From Opitutales bacterium (lineage in GTDB: Bacteria; Verrucomicrobiota; Verrucomicrobiia; Opitutales; UBA953): a stretch of DNA of 57,606 bases. This document shows positions 25,411 through 39,439 of the stretch, piece by piece. The stretch spans positions 1 through 57,606 of the forward strand of contig JAFYWY010000048.1 in NCBI GenBank assembly GCA_017546455.1. The letters are read 5' to 3'. How positions within the stretch are numbered: the stretch's first letter is position 1; the number at the start of each line of letters is the position of its first letter. The notes beneath the pieces were generated by a model. The model saw only the letters and a program-made list of their open reading frames with translations, was not told the DNA's origin and made no database searches. Position numbers and translations under genes: made by a program.

Positions 25411-26616
25411 TTAGTAGCGGAAGTTGAGCGAAAGAGTAACGATATTGTTCGTGTAGCGCATGCTTTCCATCGTGGAATCATCCCACTGGAAGCTGTAGCG
25501 TGCGCTGACTCCAAGATTGTCGTTGATGCTATAGTTCGCGCCGGCAGAGAGCGTGTAAACGTCGTCGCGGCGGTAATAATCGTTGTAATCGTCGCAACGG
25601 TAGTCAACAGCAGCGTTAGCCGTCCACTTGTCGCTCATGCGGTGGTTTGCGGAAAGCGCAACGCCCGTGGAGGTGATGCTGTCACCGTTACCGGCGATTT
25701 CAAAGTCACGATTGAAAGCCAAGGTTGCCGAGGTCTTTTCGGAAACACGATAGGTCAGCGCGCCGTTGAAACCGAGGGTGTTTTCGCGTTCGTCGCCGCT
25801 TCCGACCGTACGACGGCTGTAATCGCTCGTCGTGTAACCGATACGAACATTGGCAGAAAGCGCTTCAGAGACGTCACCGATTGCGGAAAGACCGAAGAAG
25901 TGCACCTGCTGGCAACCCGGATTCTTTCCGGAGGCTGCCTGCACGGTCGTTGCGGCGAGGTCCGTGTAGCGGAATTCGTAGGTGAGACCGCCGCGCAGCT
26001 TTTCCGTCAGGAGCTTGTGATAAACACCGACCGGAACCACATAGGTCTGGCGATTGTTGTAAACATCGCGGTGGTTTTCGTAGGTGCGGCCGCTCCATGA
26101 GAAGCCGGAGCTGAGCGTAACCTTTTCACCGATCTTGTAGGAGCCGTTCGCACGCGCATAGTAGCTGTAGTAGCGGATGAGCTCCCCGGCACCGTTCGAG
26201 TAGGCACGATTATCGCGGCTGGTCGTGTTCTGATTCATGTCGAATCCGGCGGCGACGGACGCATTCAGGCGCGACCCCATGAAGGAGTAAACGGCATTGG
26301 CATGCGTTCCCTGGTAGTTGTTTTCGTCGTCGGACATGTACATCGTCAGATCTTCCTTGATCGTGACCTTGAAGGACGATTCCGTCTTCTCTCCGCCCTT
26401 GGCGAGCTCGATACCCGGAATCAACTTCAGAATCACGTCGCTATCCTTTCCGGAAGCCGACAAATAAAGGTTATCATTGAACAGCATCTCGCCCGAGCAA
26501 AGCAAGTTGAGCGCGGTGCCGTTTTCGAATTGATATAGGGGCGAAGCCGCAAAAGCGGACGTCGCAGCGGCTCCGAGAGCCGCAACGGTCAATAAACCAG
26601 CAAAGGTGTTTTTCAT
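25411..26616 (-). CDS. Outer-membrane beta-barrel protein of the export locus
   Basis: 401 residues. A Sec signal ends AFAASP. The rest has alternating amphipathic strands rich in Tyr, Thr, Ser and Asn and ends in an aromatic (LSLNFRY), the usual insertion signal of barrels. It resembles the putative beta-barrel porin 2 (BBP2) group often found next to Wza/Wzc in exopolysaccharide loci. It probably gives the polysaccharide an outer-membrane exit. It starts 78 bases after the rpoC stop. Confidence 0.75.
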   Translation of the reverse strand: MKNTFAGLLTVAALGAAATSAFAASPLYQFENGTALNLLCSGEMLFNDNLYLSASGKDSDVILKLIPGIELAKGGEKTESSFKVTIKEDLTMYMSDDENNYQGTHANAVYSFMGSRLNASVAAGFDMNQNTTSRDNRAYSNGAGELIRYYSYYARANGSYKIGEKVTLSSGFSWSGRTYENHRDVYNNRQTYVVPVGVYHKLLTEKLRGGLTYEFRYTDLAATTVQAASGKNPGCQQVHFFGLSAIGDVSEALSANVRIGYTTSDYSRRTVGSGDERENTLGFNGALTYRVSEKTSATLAFNRDFEIAGNGDSITSTGVALSANHRMSDKWTANAAVDYRCDDYNDYYRRDDVYTLSAGANYSINDNLGVSARYSFQWDDSTMESMRYTNNIVTLSLNFRY

Positions 26617-26694
26617 ATCAATTATTTTTTAGGGTGAACGGTGAAAAAACTGGGCGAATTTTCTTATTCTTTTTTCTATTACGCAAGAAAAATC

Positions 26695-30864
<4,170 letters not shown>

Positions 30865-30918
30865 CGAAAAATCTTCCTTGAAATTTAGTTACTTTTTGAA
30901 GCGATTCGAAGACGTTCC

Positions 30919-33900
30919 TTAGAACGTCGTCGAATCTCCCATGCGGACGTCAAGACCAAGAGCCTGCATTTCCTTGACGAGAACATTGAACGACTGCGGC
31001 GTTCCTGCTGCGAGGCAGTTGTCTCCCTTGACAAGGTTTTCATACATCTTGGTACGTCCGGAAACGTCGTCGGATTTGACCGTGAGGAATTCCTGGAGCG
31101 CATATGCAGCACCATAGCCTTCCAACGCCCAAACTTCCATTTCCCCGAGACGTTGTCCCCCGTACTGAGCCTTACCGCCGAGCGGCTGCTGAGTAATGAG
31201 GCTGTACGGACCGACGGCACGTGCGTGAATCTTGTCGGCGACCAAGTGGTTAAGCTTCATCATGTAGATGATACCGACAACGACGTCCTGGTCGAACGGT
31301 TCACCCGTGCGGCCGTCAAAGAGGACGGTCTTACCGCTGCGCGGCAGCTTGGCATCGTCGAGATATCCGCGGATCTTTTCTTCCGGAATACCGTCGAAAA
31401 TCGGGGTTGCGACCTTGATGCCGAGCGTCTTACAAGCCCAACCCAAGTGCGTTTCAAGAACCTGTCCGACGTTCATTCGGGACGGAACCCCCAGCGGGTT
31501 CAAGCAGATATCAACCGGCGTTCCGTCCGGGAGGAACGGCATGTCTTCAACCGGAACGATACGGGCAACAACCCCCTTATTTCCGTGGCGACCTGCCATC
31601 TTGTCACCGACCTGAATCTTGCGCTTGGCGGCGATGTAAACCTTGACGTTCTTGATGACACCCGTGTCGTCTTCGCCGGATTCGATTGCGGCAACCTTGC
31701 GATCGCGTTCGTTTTCGAGTTCGTCGAAACGCTTCTGGTGCTCTTCGACAATACGCATAATCTTAATGCGGACCGGCGACTGCGGCATTTCGATGTACTT
31801 GGAAACCGAAGCCAACTTGCGCAGGAGCGTCTTCGTAATCTTACGGCCGGCCGGAATGATCACCTCGCCGTTGTCGCTGTTAACGACGTCCAGCGGAATC
31901 TTTTCGCCGAGAAGGATGTTCGAAAGCATTTCCGTAAGTTCATCACGGAGCTTTTCGGATTCGGAACGGAAGGTTTCGTTCACGCTCTTGATCTGGCGGC
32001 GCATATCCGACTGCGACTGCGTCTTTTCGACTTCCTTGTCGGAGCGGCAGGAAACCTTGACATCCATAACGATACCGTAGGTCCCCGACGGAACCTTGAG
32101 GGAGGAATCCTTAACGTCGGCGGCCTTTTCACCGAAGATAGCGCGGAGCAGCTTTTCTTCCGGAGCCAGTTCCGTTTCCGATTTCGGCGTGATCTTACCG
32201 ACCAGGATGTCGCCCGGACCGACTTCCGCACCGACGCGGATAACGCCCGTGCGGTCGAGGTTCTTCAGAGCATCTTCACCGACATTCGGAATGTCTCGCG
32301 TGATTTCTTCCGGTCCGAGCTTCGTGTCACGTGCCGTAACTTCAAATTCTTCAATGTGGATAGACGTAAAGACGTCGTCCTTCAGGACGCGTTCGCTGAG
32401 CAGAATAGCGTCTTCGAAGTTATAACCGTTCCACGGCATAAACGCGACAAGCACGTTTCGGCCGAGAGCGAGTTCGCCGTCCTGCGTCGCAGCACCGTCG
32501 GCAATGCACTGCCCCTTCTTGACCTTTTCGCCCTTCTTGACAACCGGGCGCTGATTGAAACAGGTCGTGGCATTGGAGCGGAGGAACTTGCGCAGTTCGT
32601 AAACAATAGCGTCCTTCGAGTTTTCCTTGCCGTCCTTGGAAATAACAATCTTGCGGGCGTCCACGGAAGCGACAATGCCGTCTTCCTGAGCCAGCGAAAC
32701 CGTCTTGGAGTCTTCCGCGACGCGCTGTTCCAAACCGGTTCCGACATACGGAGCTTCCGGCTGCAACAACGGCACACCTTGGCGCTGCATGTTAGAACCC
32801 ATGAGAGCACGGTTAGCGTCGTCGTGTTCAAGGAACGGAATCAATCCCGCAGCGACAGAGACCACCTGCTTCGGCGAAACGTCGATGTAATCGACTTCCA
32901 TCGGATCGATCGAAAGCACGTCGTCACGGAAACGCACGGTCACCTTGCCGAGAAGATTGCCCTTCTCGTCCATTTCGGAGTTGGCCTGCGCAACTTTGTA
33001 AAGTTCTTCGTCGTCCGCGGTCATGTATTCGACCTTGTTCGTCACGCGGCCCTTTTCAACCTTGCGGTACGGCGATTCGATGAAGCCGAACTCATTAACG
33101 CGGGCATAAGTTGCCAAAGAATTGATAAGACCGATGTTCGGGCCTTCCGGCGTTTCAATCGGGCAAATACGGCCGTAGTGAGACGGGTGAACGTCACGGA
33201 CTTCGAAGCCCGCACGGTCGCGGTTGAGACCTCCCGGTCCGAGAGCGGACAAGCGGCGCTTGTGAGTGAGCTCGGAAAGCGGGTTAATCTGGTCCATGAA
33301 CTGGGAAAGCTGGCTGCGCGCGAAAAAGTCGCGGACTACCGTGCTGAGCGCCTTCGGGTTGATGAGACGGCCCGGCGTAATCGTTTCCACGCTGGGGTCA
33401 AACATCGCCATACGGTCACGGACATGGCGTTCCGTACGTGCCAAACCGACGCGGCACTGGTTCGCGAGCAATTCGCCGACATTACGAATGCGGCGTGCGC
33501 CCAAGTGGTCAATATCATCGACGACACCGTCGCCGCGCTTCAAATTGCAGAGATACTTCGTTGCCTGAACGATGTCTTCGATCTGGATAATGCGCGTTTC
33601 AATCGGCGTCTTGAGCTTGAGCTTCTGATTGATTTTGTAACGGCCCACGCTACCGAGGTCATAACGCTTGGGATCCTGGAAGAGGCGCTTCAGCAGGGAA
33701 CGCGCATTGGCGACCGTCGCCGGCTCACCCGGGCGGAGCACCTTGTAAATATCCTTAAGGGCTTCTTCTTCGTTGCGGGTCGGATCTTTCTTCAACGCAC
33801 GAATAATCGCGCCGTCGTCCGTGGACGTATCAATCACGCGGATGGAAGCAATACCGATCTTACCGACTTCGCGGAGAATCGTCTTGGTAATCGGCTCAAA

Positions 33901-34653
33901 CGCACGGGCAAGAATTTTGCCCTTTTCGGAGTCCACGATATCTTCGACGAGGACGTACTTGGAGACGCCGTCCATGTCGATCGCCTTCTTCACCTTCAGC
34001 GTTTCGAAAGTATAGAACAGCTCCATGATTTCGGCGTCCGTCGAATAGCCGAAAGCACGCAGGAGCGTCGTGATCAGGAATTTGCGGCGACGACGGCGGC
34101 GGTCCAAATAGACGTAGAGCAGATCATTCTGGTCGAATTGGACCTCCAACCAGGTACCGCGGTCCGGGATAATGCGGAATGCAAAGAGCGTCTTGCCGCT
34201 GGAGTGGTCGGACTGTTCGAAGCAAAGGCCCGGAGAGCGGTGCAACTGGCTGACAATAACGCGTTCTGCACCGTTGACGATGAAGGAACCGCGATCCGTG
34301 ATCAGCGGAATTTCCCCCATGAAAATTTCTTCTTCCTTGATCCGGTCGCCTTCTTCGCAAAGGCGGAGTTTCAAAAAGAGTTTAACGGAATAGGTGATAC
34401 CTTCGCGAATGCACTCAAGCTCCGTATTCTTCGGAGCTTCCAGGCTGTAGCTGATATATTCGACGCGGCAGCGGCCGTCGTAGCTTTCGATCGGGAAAAT
34501 TTCGCGGAAAACACCTTCCAACCCAACCGCTTTCCGGCTCGTTGCCGGCAAATCACGTTGCAAGAACTCGTTGTACGAGTTGATTTGATTTTCGATAAGA
34601 TTCGGCGGAGGAATAACCTCGCTGAGTGTACCAAAATTTTTGCGCACTGACAT
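30919..34653 (-). CDS. rpoB: RNA polymerase beta subunit
   Basis: 1244 residues. Landmarks: the rifampicin region [20 protein letters not shown], then [20 protein letters not shown], the catalytic-region [10 protein letters not shown], the switch [10 protein letters not shown], and the end [12 protein letters not shown]. Nothing in the Rif pocket suggests resistance. It lies 150 bases after rplL, with a strong hairpin in the spacer, and 54 bases before rpoC. Confidence 0.99.
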   Translation of the reverse strand: MSVRKNFGTLSEVIPPPNLIENQINSYNEFLQRDLPATSRKAVGLEGVFREIFPIESYDGRCRVEYISYSLEAPKNTELECIREGITYSVKLFLKLRLCEEGDRIKEEEIFMGEIPLITDRGSFIVNGAERVIVSQLHRSPGLCFEQSDHSSGKTLFAFRIIPDRGTWLEVQFDQNDLLYVYLDRRRRRRKFLITTLLRAFGYSTDAEIMELFYTFETLKVKKAIDMDGVSKYVLVEDIVDSEKGKILARAFEPITKTILREVGKIGIASIRVIDTSTDDGAIIRALKKDPTRNEEEALKDIYKVLRPGEPATVANARSLLKRLFQDPKRYDLGSVGRYKINQKLKLKTPIETRIIQIEDIVQATKYLCNLKRGDGVVDDIDHLGARRIRNVGELLANQCRVGLARTERHVRDRMAMFDPSVETITPGRLINPKALSTVVRDFFARSQLSQFMDQINPLSELTHKRRLSALGPGGLNRDRAGFEVRDVHPSHYGRICPIETPEGPNIGLINSLATYARVNEFGFIESPYRKVEKGRVTNKVEYMTADDEELYKVAQANSEMDEKGNLLGKVTVRFRDDVLSIDPMEVDYIDVSPKQVVSVAAGLIPFLEHDDANRALMGSNMQRQGVPLLQPEAPYVGTGLEQRVAEDSKTVSLAQEDGIVASVDARKIVISKDGKENSKDAIVYELRKFLRSNATTCFNQRPVVKKGEKVKKGQCIADGAATQDGELALGRNVLVAFMPWNGYNFEDAILLSERVLKDDVFTSIHIEEFEVTARDTKLGPEEITRDIPNVGEDALKNLDRTGVIRVGAEVGPGDILVGKITPKSETELAPEEKLLRAIFGEKAADVKDSSLKVPSGTYGIVMDVKVSCRSDKEVEKTQSQSDMRRQIKSVNETFRSESEKLRDELTEMLSNILLGEKIPLDVVNSDNGEVIIPAGRKITKTLLRKLASVSKYIEMPQSPVRIKIMRIVEEHQKRFDELENERDRKVAAIESGEDDTGVIKNVKVYIAAKRKIQVGDKMAGRHGNKGVVARIVPVEDMPFLPDGTPVDICLNPLGVPSRMNVGQVLETHLGWACKTLGIKVATPIFDGIPEEKIRGYLDDAKLPRSGKTVLFDGRTGEPFDQDVVVGIIYMMKLNHLVADKIHARAVGPYSLITQQPLGGKAQYGGQRLGEMEVWALEGYGAAYALQEFLTVKSDDVSGRTKMYENLVKGDNCLAAGTPQSFNVLVKEMQALGLDVRMGDSTTF

Positions 34654-34706
34654 AATAGTCTCGTTGTTGGGTTTATTTAAAAATTTTGTTTAAGAAATTG
34701 GAAATT

Positions 34707-34775
34707 GAAGGGAGCGGAAATAGCCAATCCCTTCAAACCGGAAATGCGGACAGCGCAACACTGTCCGCAATCCGG
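34707..34775 (-). promoter_or_regulatory. rplL-rpoB spacer hairpins
   Basis: A strong stem (CCGGA and TGCGGACAG with their complements, 34738-34775) is followed on the transcript by a second stem (GAAGGGA/TCCCTTC, 34707-34733). No T run follows, so partial attenuation or RNase III cleavage fits better than full termination. E. coli has both in the same spacer. Confidence 0.6.
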
Positions 34776-34803
34776 ATTTGAATGTGAGGAGAACGTCAAG
34801 TAA

Positions 34804-35178
34804 TTACTTGATTTCGACCGTCGCACCGGCAGCTTTGAGCTTAGCTTCGATTTCCTTAGCTTCGTCCTTGGAGCAGCCTTCCTTAATGGCTTTGGGAGCA
34901 CTTTCAACGAGTTCCTTGGCTTCCTTGAGGCCGAGACCCGTGATAGCGCGAACTTCCTTAATGACATTGATAGCGCTTGCGCCCTTGTCCTTGAGGATAA
35001 CGTCGAACTCGGTCTTTTCTTCAGCCGGAGCAGCAGCAGCGCCTGCAGCGCCTGCAACAGCAACCGGAGCTGCGGAAACGCCCCAGAGTTCTTCGAGTTC
35101 TTTAACGAGAGCGACCATATCCTTAACGGGTTGAGCGCTCAGCCATTCGATGACTTGTTCTTTTGTGATGTCTGACAT
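34804..35178 (-). CDS. rplL: Ribosomal protein L7/L12
   Basis: 124 residues. The N-terminal dimer domain ([20 protein letters not shown]) is followed by an Ala/Gly hinge and the C-terminal factor-binding domain ([20 protein letters not shown] and [20 protein letters not shown]). It forms the flexible stalk that recruits EF-Tu and EF-G. An AAGGAA ribosome site precedes the ATG. Confidence 0.98.
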   Translation of the reverse strand: MSDITKEQVIEWLSAQPVKDMVALVKELEELWGVSAAPVAVAGAAGAAAAPAEEKTEFDVILKDKGASAINVIKEVRAITGLGLKEAKELVESAPKAIKEGCSKDEAKEIEAKLKAAGATVEIK

Positions 35179-35264
35179 GATATTTAGTTCCTTGAATGAT
35201 TAGCGTTCGTGGAATAACGAACATTTAAGGGGTTATCGCCCCTAACCGATTTCTTTGGAGTTCC

Positions 35265-35300
35265 CGCCGTCCGCTTCCCCGGAAAGAGAAGCGAACGGCG
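35265..35300 (-). promoter_or_regulatory. rplJ-rplL spacer hairpin
   Basis: CGCCGT-CGCTTC pairs with GAAGCG-ACGGCG around a short loop in the 132-base spacer. Two smaller stems follow on the transcript (GGGG-GATAACCCC near 35225-35245, and GTTCG/CGAAC near 35205-35222). There is no T run, so it is probably for mRNA stability or processing, helping the higher output needed for L7/L12. Confidence 0.5.
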
Positions 35301-35310
35301 AAAAATTTGC

Positions 35311-35802
35311 TTATTCGGCTGCGCCGCCCTCCTTGTCGTTCTTGGCAACAAGAACGCGGACAAACGAGCCTGCCGGCGTGGAAAGAAGCGAGAGGAAGAG
35401 CGCACGAGCTTCCGCAAGCGACGGGAGCTTGGAGAGTTCTTCAACCGCATCCTTGTTCAGCAACTGGCCTTCAACGACACCGGCCTTAACTTCGAGACGG
35501 GCCTTGTCCTTGAAGAACTTGAAGAGCACCTTGGCAACGCCGCTCGGATTATCTCCGCCCGTAACGATAGCCGTGTGGCCCGACAGGTATTCGGCGAGGT
35601 CCGGAAGCTGGGCTTCCTTGGCCGCAATGTTCAAAATGCTGTTCTTGACAACGTGGTATTCCGCATTGAATTCGCGGAGTTGCGTACGAATGGCCGCTGC
35701 GTCAACAACCGTAACGCGCGTAAAGTCCGCCAAGAGAAGATAGTTGGACTTCGCGAGGTGCTGTGCGACTTCGTCTACGAGAAATTTCTTTTCAGATCTC
35801 AT
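35311..35802 (-). CDS. rplJ: Ribosomal protein L10
   Basis: 163 residues. The N-terminus (MRSEKKFLVDEVAQHLAKS, then YLLLADFTRVTV) and the central LFKFFKDKARLEVKAGVVEG are typical of L10, which anchors L7/L12 dimers to the ribosome and autoregulates its operon. The start has an AAAGGACT ribosome site. The rplA stop is 17 bases upstream. Confidence 0.97.
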   Translation of the reverse strand: MRSEKKFLVDEVAQHLAKSNYLLLADFTRVTVVDAAAIRTQLREFNAEYHVVKNSILNIAAKEAQLPDLAEYLSGHTAIVTGGDNPSGVAKVLFKFFKDKARLEVKAGVVEGQLLNKDAVEELSKLPSLAEARALFLSLLSTPAGSFVRVLVAKNDKEGGAAE

Positions 35803-35819
35803 GGATTCTCAGTCCTTTC

Positions 35820-36515
35820 TTACGCAGTGTAGGGTTTAACGTCAATCTTGACTCCCGAGCTCATCGTGGAGCTGACCGTCAGAGACTTGATGAACTTCGC
35901 GCCCTTGAGCGCTTCCGGTTGTGCCTTGACGAGAGCCTGGATTGCAGCTTCCGCGTTTTCTGCGAGTTGTTTCGACTCGAACGAACGCTTGCCGATAACG
36001 ATTGCGATGTTGGCGGTTTTGTCCATCTTGAACTCAACACGACCGCCCTTAACAGCCTTGATCGTCGCCGGAATGTCATCCGAGACCGTACCCGACTTCG
36101 GGTTCGGCATCAGGCCGCGCGGACCGAGCACGCGAGCAACCTTACGCACATCCTTCATCGCCGAGGTCGTGGAAATCGCGACGTCGAATCCGGTCCAGCC
36201 GGAGTTAACTTTCTCGATGAGGTCTGCAAGACCGGCTGCATCGGCTCCCGCGTCGAGAGCTTCCTGCGGATTTTCCGTGAAGACGATGACGGACACCTTT
36301 TTCCCGCTTCCGTTCGGAAGGGAGACCGTGCCGCGGACCATCTGGTCGGACTGTTTGGGGTCAACACCCAAGCGGGCGCTGATCTCAACGGTTTCGTCAA
36401 ACTTTGCCTTCGGCATCTTAGCGAGCATTTCGACGGCCTGATCAACCGTGTAGAATGCAGCCAAATCGCCGACAGCCTTCGTTGCCGTGTAACGTTTGGA
36501 TTCTTTCTTTTGCAT
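35820..36515 (-). CDS. rplA: Ribosomal protein L1
   Basis: 231 residues with the conserved VEISARLGVDPKQSDQMVRG, the L1 signature MPNPKSGTV, and GRVEFKMDKTANI. It binds 23S rRNA at the L1 stalk and usually represses its own L11-L1 mRNA. It ends 17 bases before rplJ. Confidence 0.98.
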   Translation of the reverse strand: MQKKESKRYTATKAVGDLAAFYTVDQAVEMLAKMPKAKFDETVEISARLGVDPKQSDQMVRGTVSLPNGSGKKVSVIVFTENPQEALDAGADAAGLADLIEKVNSGWTGFDVAISTTSAMKDVRKVARVLGPRGLMPNPKSGTVSDDIPATIKAVKGGRVEFKMDKTANIAIVIGKRSFESKQLAENAEAAIQALVKAQPEALKGAKFIKSLTVSSTMSSGVKIDVKPYTA

Positions 36516-36560
36516 TGGTTTCGACTTTCTTGTCTCCTGCTTAATTGCAGTACAATAAAA

Positions 36561-36986
36561 CTATGCGACGACTTCGATGCCCATGGAGCGAGCGGTGCCT
36601 TCAATCATTCGGGCAGCCTGGTCTGCATCCACTGCATTCAAGTCTTTTTTCTTGATTTCGACGATTTCGAGAATCTGCTTGCGCGTAACTTTCCCGACCT
36701 TCGTCTTGTTCGGAACTCCGGAACCGCTTTCAATCTTAGCAGCCTTCTTCAGAAGCACTGCCGCCGGCGGCGTCTTGAGAACGAACGTAAAGGATTTGTC
36801 CTGGTAAACTGTGATAACGACCGGAAGGATCATGCCTGCCTGGTCTTTTGTGCGTGCATTGTACTCCTTACAGAAGGCCATGATGTTCACGCCTTTTGCA
36901 CCGAGAGCCGGACCCACGGGCGGGGCCGGATTCGCAGCACCCGCCGGGAGCTGGAGTCTGATTTCACCTACTACTTTTTTTGCCAT
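36561..36986 (-). CDS. rplK: Ribosomal protein L11
   Basis: 141 residues with the N-terminal [20 protein letters not shown] and the rRNA-binding C-terminal domain ending [15 protein letters not shown]. It forms the GTPase-associated centre with L10/L12. Its start is preceded at two bases' distance by AAAAACAGACAC, the same 12-mer found before nusG. Confidence 0.98.
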   Translation of the reverse strand: MAKKVVGEIRLQLPAGAANPAPPVGPALGAKGVNIMAFCKEYNARTKDQAGMILPVVITVYQDKSFTFVLKTPPAAVLLKKAAKIESGSGVPNKTKVGKVTRKQILEIVEIKKKDLNAVDADQAARMIEGTARSMGIEVVA

Positions 36987-36988
36987 TT

Positions 36989-37000
36989 GTGTCTGTTTTT
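36989..37000 (-). repeat. 12-base leader repeat before rplK
   Basis: AAAAACAGACAC (minus strand) lies two bases before the rplK ATG. The identical 12-mer lies one base before the nusG ATG (37601-37612). Confidence 0.75.
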
Positions 37001-37020
37001 AAAGGTTGAATTCGAACGGA

Positions 37021-37599
37021 TTAACTTTCAAGAACACGTTCCACCTGCCAGAACTCGAGTTCAACCGGCGTCAAACGCCCGAAGATCGAGACAGAAACCT
37101 GCATCTTGCCGCGTTCGTTGTCAAGCGCATCAATCGTACCCGTAAGGTTCATAAACGGACCTTCGAGGATCTTAACTTCTTCGCCTTCCGCGAACTGAAC
37201 TTTCGGAACAACCTTGCCTTCCGCCGCCTTGACCTGCTCCTGAATCTGAGCAATTTCAGCCGGCTTGAGCTTAACCGGGTATTCGCCGCCGATAAAATCA
37301 ATAACCCCCTGAACGTTGCGAACGAAGAACCAGGGCTTGTTAATCAAGCGACCTTCTTCGTCAAACAAACGCATCCGGAGGAAAATGTAATTCGGATAGA
37401 GCTTGCGGACGCGCTGCGTCTTCTTCCCTTTGCGAACTTCCTGGACGTTTTCCGTCGGCATCAGCACTTCCTTGATGTAGTCCTGCAATCCTTCGATCTC
37501 GATAAACTTATCGAGATACTTCTTCACCTTTTGCTCCATATTGGAGAGTGTCTGAATTGCATACCAATCAAAGCAGCCTTCCGCCTCTGTCTGTTCCAT
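37021..37599 (-). CDS. nusG: Transcription elongation/termination factor NusG
   Basis: 192 residues. The N-terminal NGN domain (WYAIQTLSNMEQKVKKYLD, then YPNYIFLRM and FFVRNVQGVIDFIGG) is followed by a KOW domain (FAEGEEVKILEGPFMNLTG). It binds RNA polymerase and couples to Rho or S10. An acidic eight-residue start (MEQTEAEG) precedes the fold. Confidence 0.97.
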   Translation of the reverse strand: MEQTEAEGCFDWYAIQTLSNMEQKVKKYLDKFIEIEGLQDYIKEVLMPTENVQEVRKGKKTQRVRKLYPNYIFLRMRLFDEEGRLINKPWFFVRNVQGVIDFIGGEYPVKLKPAEIAQIQEQVKAAEGKVVPKVQFAEGEEVKILEGPFMNLTGTIDALDNERGKMQVSVSIFGRLTPVELEFWQVERVLES

Positions 37600-37600
37600 G

Positions 37601-37612
37601 GTGTCTGTTTTT
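37601..37612 (-). repeat. 12-base leader repeat before nusG
   Basis: AAAAACAGACAC (minus strand), identical to 36989-37000, sits at the position where a ribosome site would be expected. Confidence 0.75.
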
Positions 37613-37653
37613 ATTGAAAGTTATTTATGTTGGAAAAACGCCTATGTTAATTA

Positions 37654-37875
37654 CTAGGCGCTTACAAGTTTTGTCAAAAACTGAATCAGACTTCCGAGAG
37701 ACAGGTCAAAGGCAAAAATGACGCAGGTCAGAAGCACCACTGCCACGCACACGACGAGCGTGTACTGCGCGAGCTCTTTCGGTTTCGGCCAAATCGCCTT
37801 CTTGAAGACCTCCGAGCAGGTTTCATTAAAGAAACGTCGTGCGGCTCCGATAAGACTGAAGATTTTTGAAAACAT
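37654..37875 (-). CDS. secE: Preprotein translocase subunit SecE
   Basis: 73 residues: an amphipathic N-terminal helix with the conserved FNETCSEVFKKAIWPKPKE segment and a single membrane helix (about 39-60). It is the short form found in most bacteria. It clamps SecY in the translocon. Its position between tRNA-Trp and nusG is the classic order. Confidence 0.95.
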   Translation of the reverse strand: MFSKIFSLIGAARRFFNETCSEVFKKAIWPKPKELAQYTLVVCVAVVLLTCVIFAFDLSLGSLIQFLTKLVSA

Positions 37876-37884
37876 TGTTTAAAG

Positions 37885-37958
37885 TGGCAGGGCAGGAAGG
37901 AATCGAACCCTCGTATGCGGTTTTGGAGACCGCCGTTCTACCATTGAACTACTGCCCT
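37885..37958 (-). tRNA. tRNA-Trp(CCA)
   Basis: 74 bases. The acceptor AGGGCAG pairs with CTGCCCT. The anticodon loop CTCCAAA gives anticodon CCA. The T loop is TTCGATT, discriminator G, encoded CCA. Confidence 0.96.
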
Positions 37959-37970
37959 GTGATTTTAGGT

Positions 37971-38011
37971 ACGGAAGCCGGGAACGGATATAGCTCCGTC
38001 CCGGCATCCGT
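37971..38011 (-). promoter_or_regulatory. Strong hairpin between tuf and tRNA-Trp
   Basis: Two GC-rich blocks (ACGGA and GCCGGG with their complements) fold over a small loop. There is no T run, so a role in releasing the tRNA from the tuf mRNA is more likely than termination. One arm contains the over-represented CGGGAACGG. Confidence 0.55.
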
Positions 38012-38029
38012 CAAATCCCGATCGTTCGA

Positions 38030-39238
38030 CTACTTGATGATGTCGATGATACGACCCGAACCGATCGTGCGGCCGCCTTCACGGATAGCAAAGCGCTGTC
38101 CCTTGTGCATAGCGATCGACTTACCGAGTTCGATTTCGATTTCAACGTTGTCGCCCGGCATGACCATTTCGGTGCCTTCTGCGAGCTTGACAACACCCGT
38201 AACGTCAGCCGTTCCGAAGAAGAACTGCGGGCGATAGTTGGAGAAGAACGGCGTGTGACGTCCGCCTTCTTCCTTGGTGAGAACGTAAATCTGAGCCTTA
38301 GCCTGCGTGTGCGGCGTGATGGAACCCGGCTTCGCGATAACGTGACCGCGGAGGATCTGGTCCTTTTCGATACCACGGAGGAGAATACCGACGTTGTCAC
38401 CGGCCTGGCCCTGGTCGAGGCTCTTGCGGAACATTTCAACGCCCGTAACCGTGGACTTCATCGTGTCGCCGAGACCGACGATTTCGACTTCTTCACCGAC
38501 CTTGATGACACCCTTTTCGATACGACCCGTAGCAACCGTACCACGACCCGTGATCGAGAAGACGTCTTCAACAGACATCATGAACGGCTGGTCGATTTCG
38601 CGTTCCGGTTCCGGAATTTCCGTGTCGAGAACGTCCATGAGTTCGGAAACAGCCTTGTAGCCCGGACCTTCTGCATTGTTAGCAGCAGCGTCTTCGAGAG
38701 CCTGCGTTGCGGAACCGCGAACGATCTTGGCATTGTCGCCGTCAAATTCATACTTGCTGAGGAGGTCGCGAACTTCCATTTCGACGAGTTCGAGCAGATC
38801 CGGGTCGTCAAGAAGGTCGCACTTGTTCAACCAAACGACGATTTTCGGCACGCCGACCTGACGAGCGAGGAGAACGTGTTCCTTCGTCTGCGGCATGGGT
38901 CCGTCAGCAGCGGAAACAACGAGGATAGCACCGTCCATCTGAGCAGCACCGGTGATCATGTTCTTAACGAAGTCAGCGTGACCCGGGCAGTCAACGTGCG
39001 CGTAGTGACGTGCATTGGATTCGTATTCAACGTGAGCCGCAGCAATCGTAACGGTTTTCGTGTCGTCACGAACCGTACCACCCTTAGCGATATCCTTATA
39101 GGACTTCACCTGAGCGAGACCCTTAGCAGCCTGAACTGCGAGAATAGCAGCCGTCGTGGTCGTCTTACCGTGGTCGATGTGACCGATCGTGCCGACATTG
39201 ACGTGCGGTTTCGTGCGAACGTAGGTTTCTTTAGCCAT
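38030..39238 (-). CDS. tuf: Elongation factor Tu
   Basis: 402 residues. G1 is [14 protein letters not shown]3 DCPGHAD, G4 NKCD. Switch I reads [15 protein letters not shown]: the Mg-coordinating Thr is kept, but the usual Arg-Gly before it is Lys-Thr. The C-terminal domains are standard ([18 protein letters not shown]-like [13 protein letters not shown]). I recall the altered switch I from other Verrucomicrobiota. It lies between tRNA-Thr and tRNA-Trp. Confidence 0.98.
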   Translation of the reverse strand: MAKETYVRTKPHVNVGTIGHIDHGKTTTTAAILAVQAAKGLAQVKSYKDIAKGGTVRDDTKTVTIAAAHVEYESNARHYAHVDCPGHADFVKNMITGAAQMDGAILVVSAADGPMPQTKEHVLLARQVGVPKIVVWLNKCDLLDDPDLLELVEMEVRDLLSKYEFDGDNAKIVRGSATQALEDAAANNAEGPGYKAVSELMDVLDTEIPEPEREIDQPFMMSVEDVFSITGRGTVATGRIEKGVIKVGEEVEIVGLGDTMKSTVTGVEMFRKSLDQGQAGDNVGILLRGIEKDQILRGHVIAKPGSITPHTQAKAQIYVLTKEEGGRHTPFFSNYRPQFFFGTADVTGVVKLAEGTEMVMPGDNVEIEIELGKSIAMHKGQRFAIREGGRTIGSGRIIDIIK

Positions 39239-39284
39239 AGTTTTAGTTATTTATTTGTTTTTGTTTATTGTTGAAAATTGGAAA

Positions 39285-39360
<76 letters not shown>

Positions 39361-39403
39361 ATCCGAGAAATCTTCCTTCGCGAACGAAAGAAAAGGAGTT
39401 GCC

Positions 39404-39431
39404 ATTCTCTCATTTTATAAAAAATCGTCAA
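39404..39431 (-). promoter_or_regulatory. Promoter of the tRNA-Thr-tuf-rpoC operon
   Basis: On the minus strand TTGACG (39426-39431), a 16-base T/A-rich spacer and GAGAAT (39404-39409). The leader to the tRNA is about 36 bases. Confidence 0.5.
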
Positions 39432-39439
39432 CACTTTTT

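Noticed and set aside
26617-26694. Terminator after rpoC
   Set aside because: Only a weak all-AT stem can be drawn; I did not list it as a terminator.
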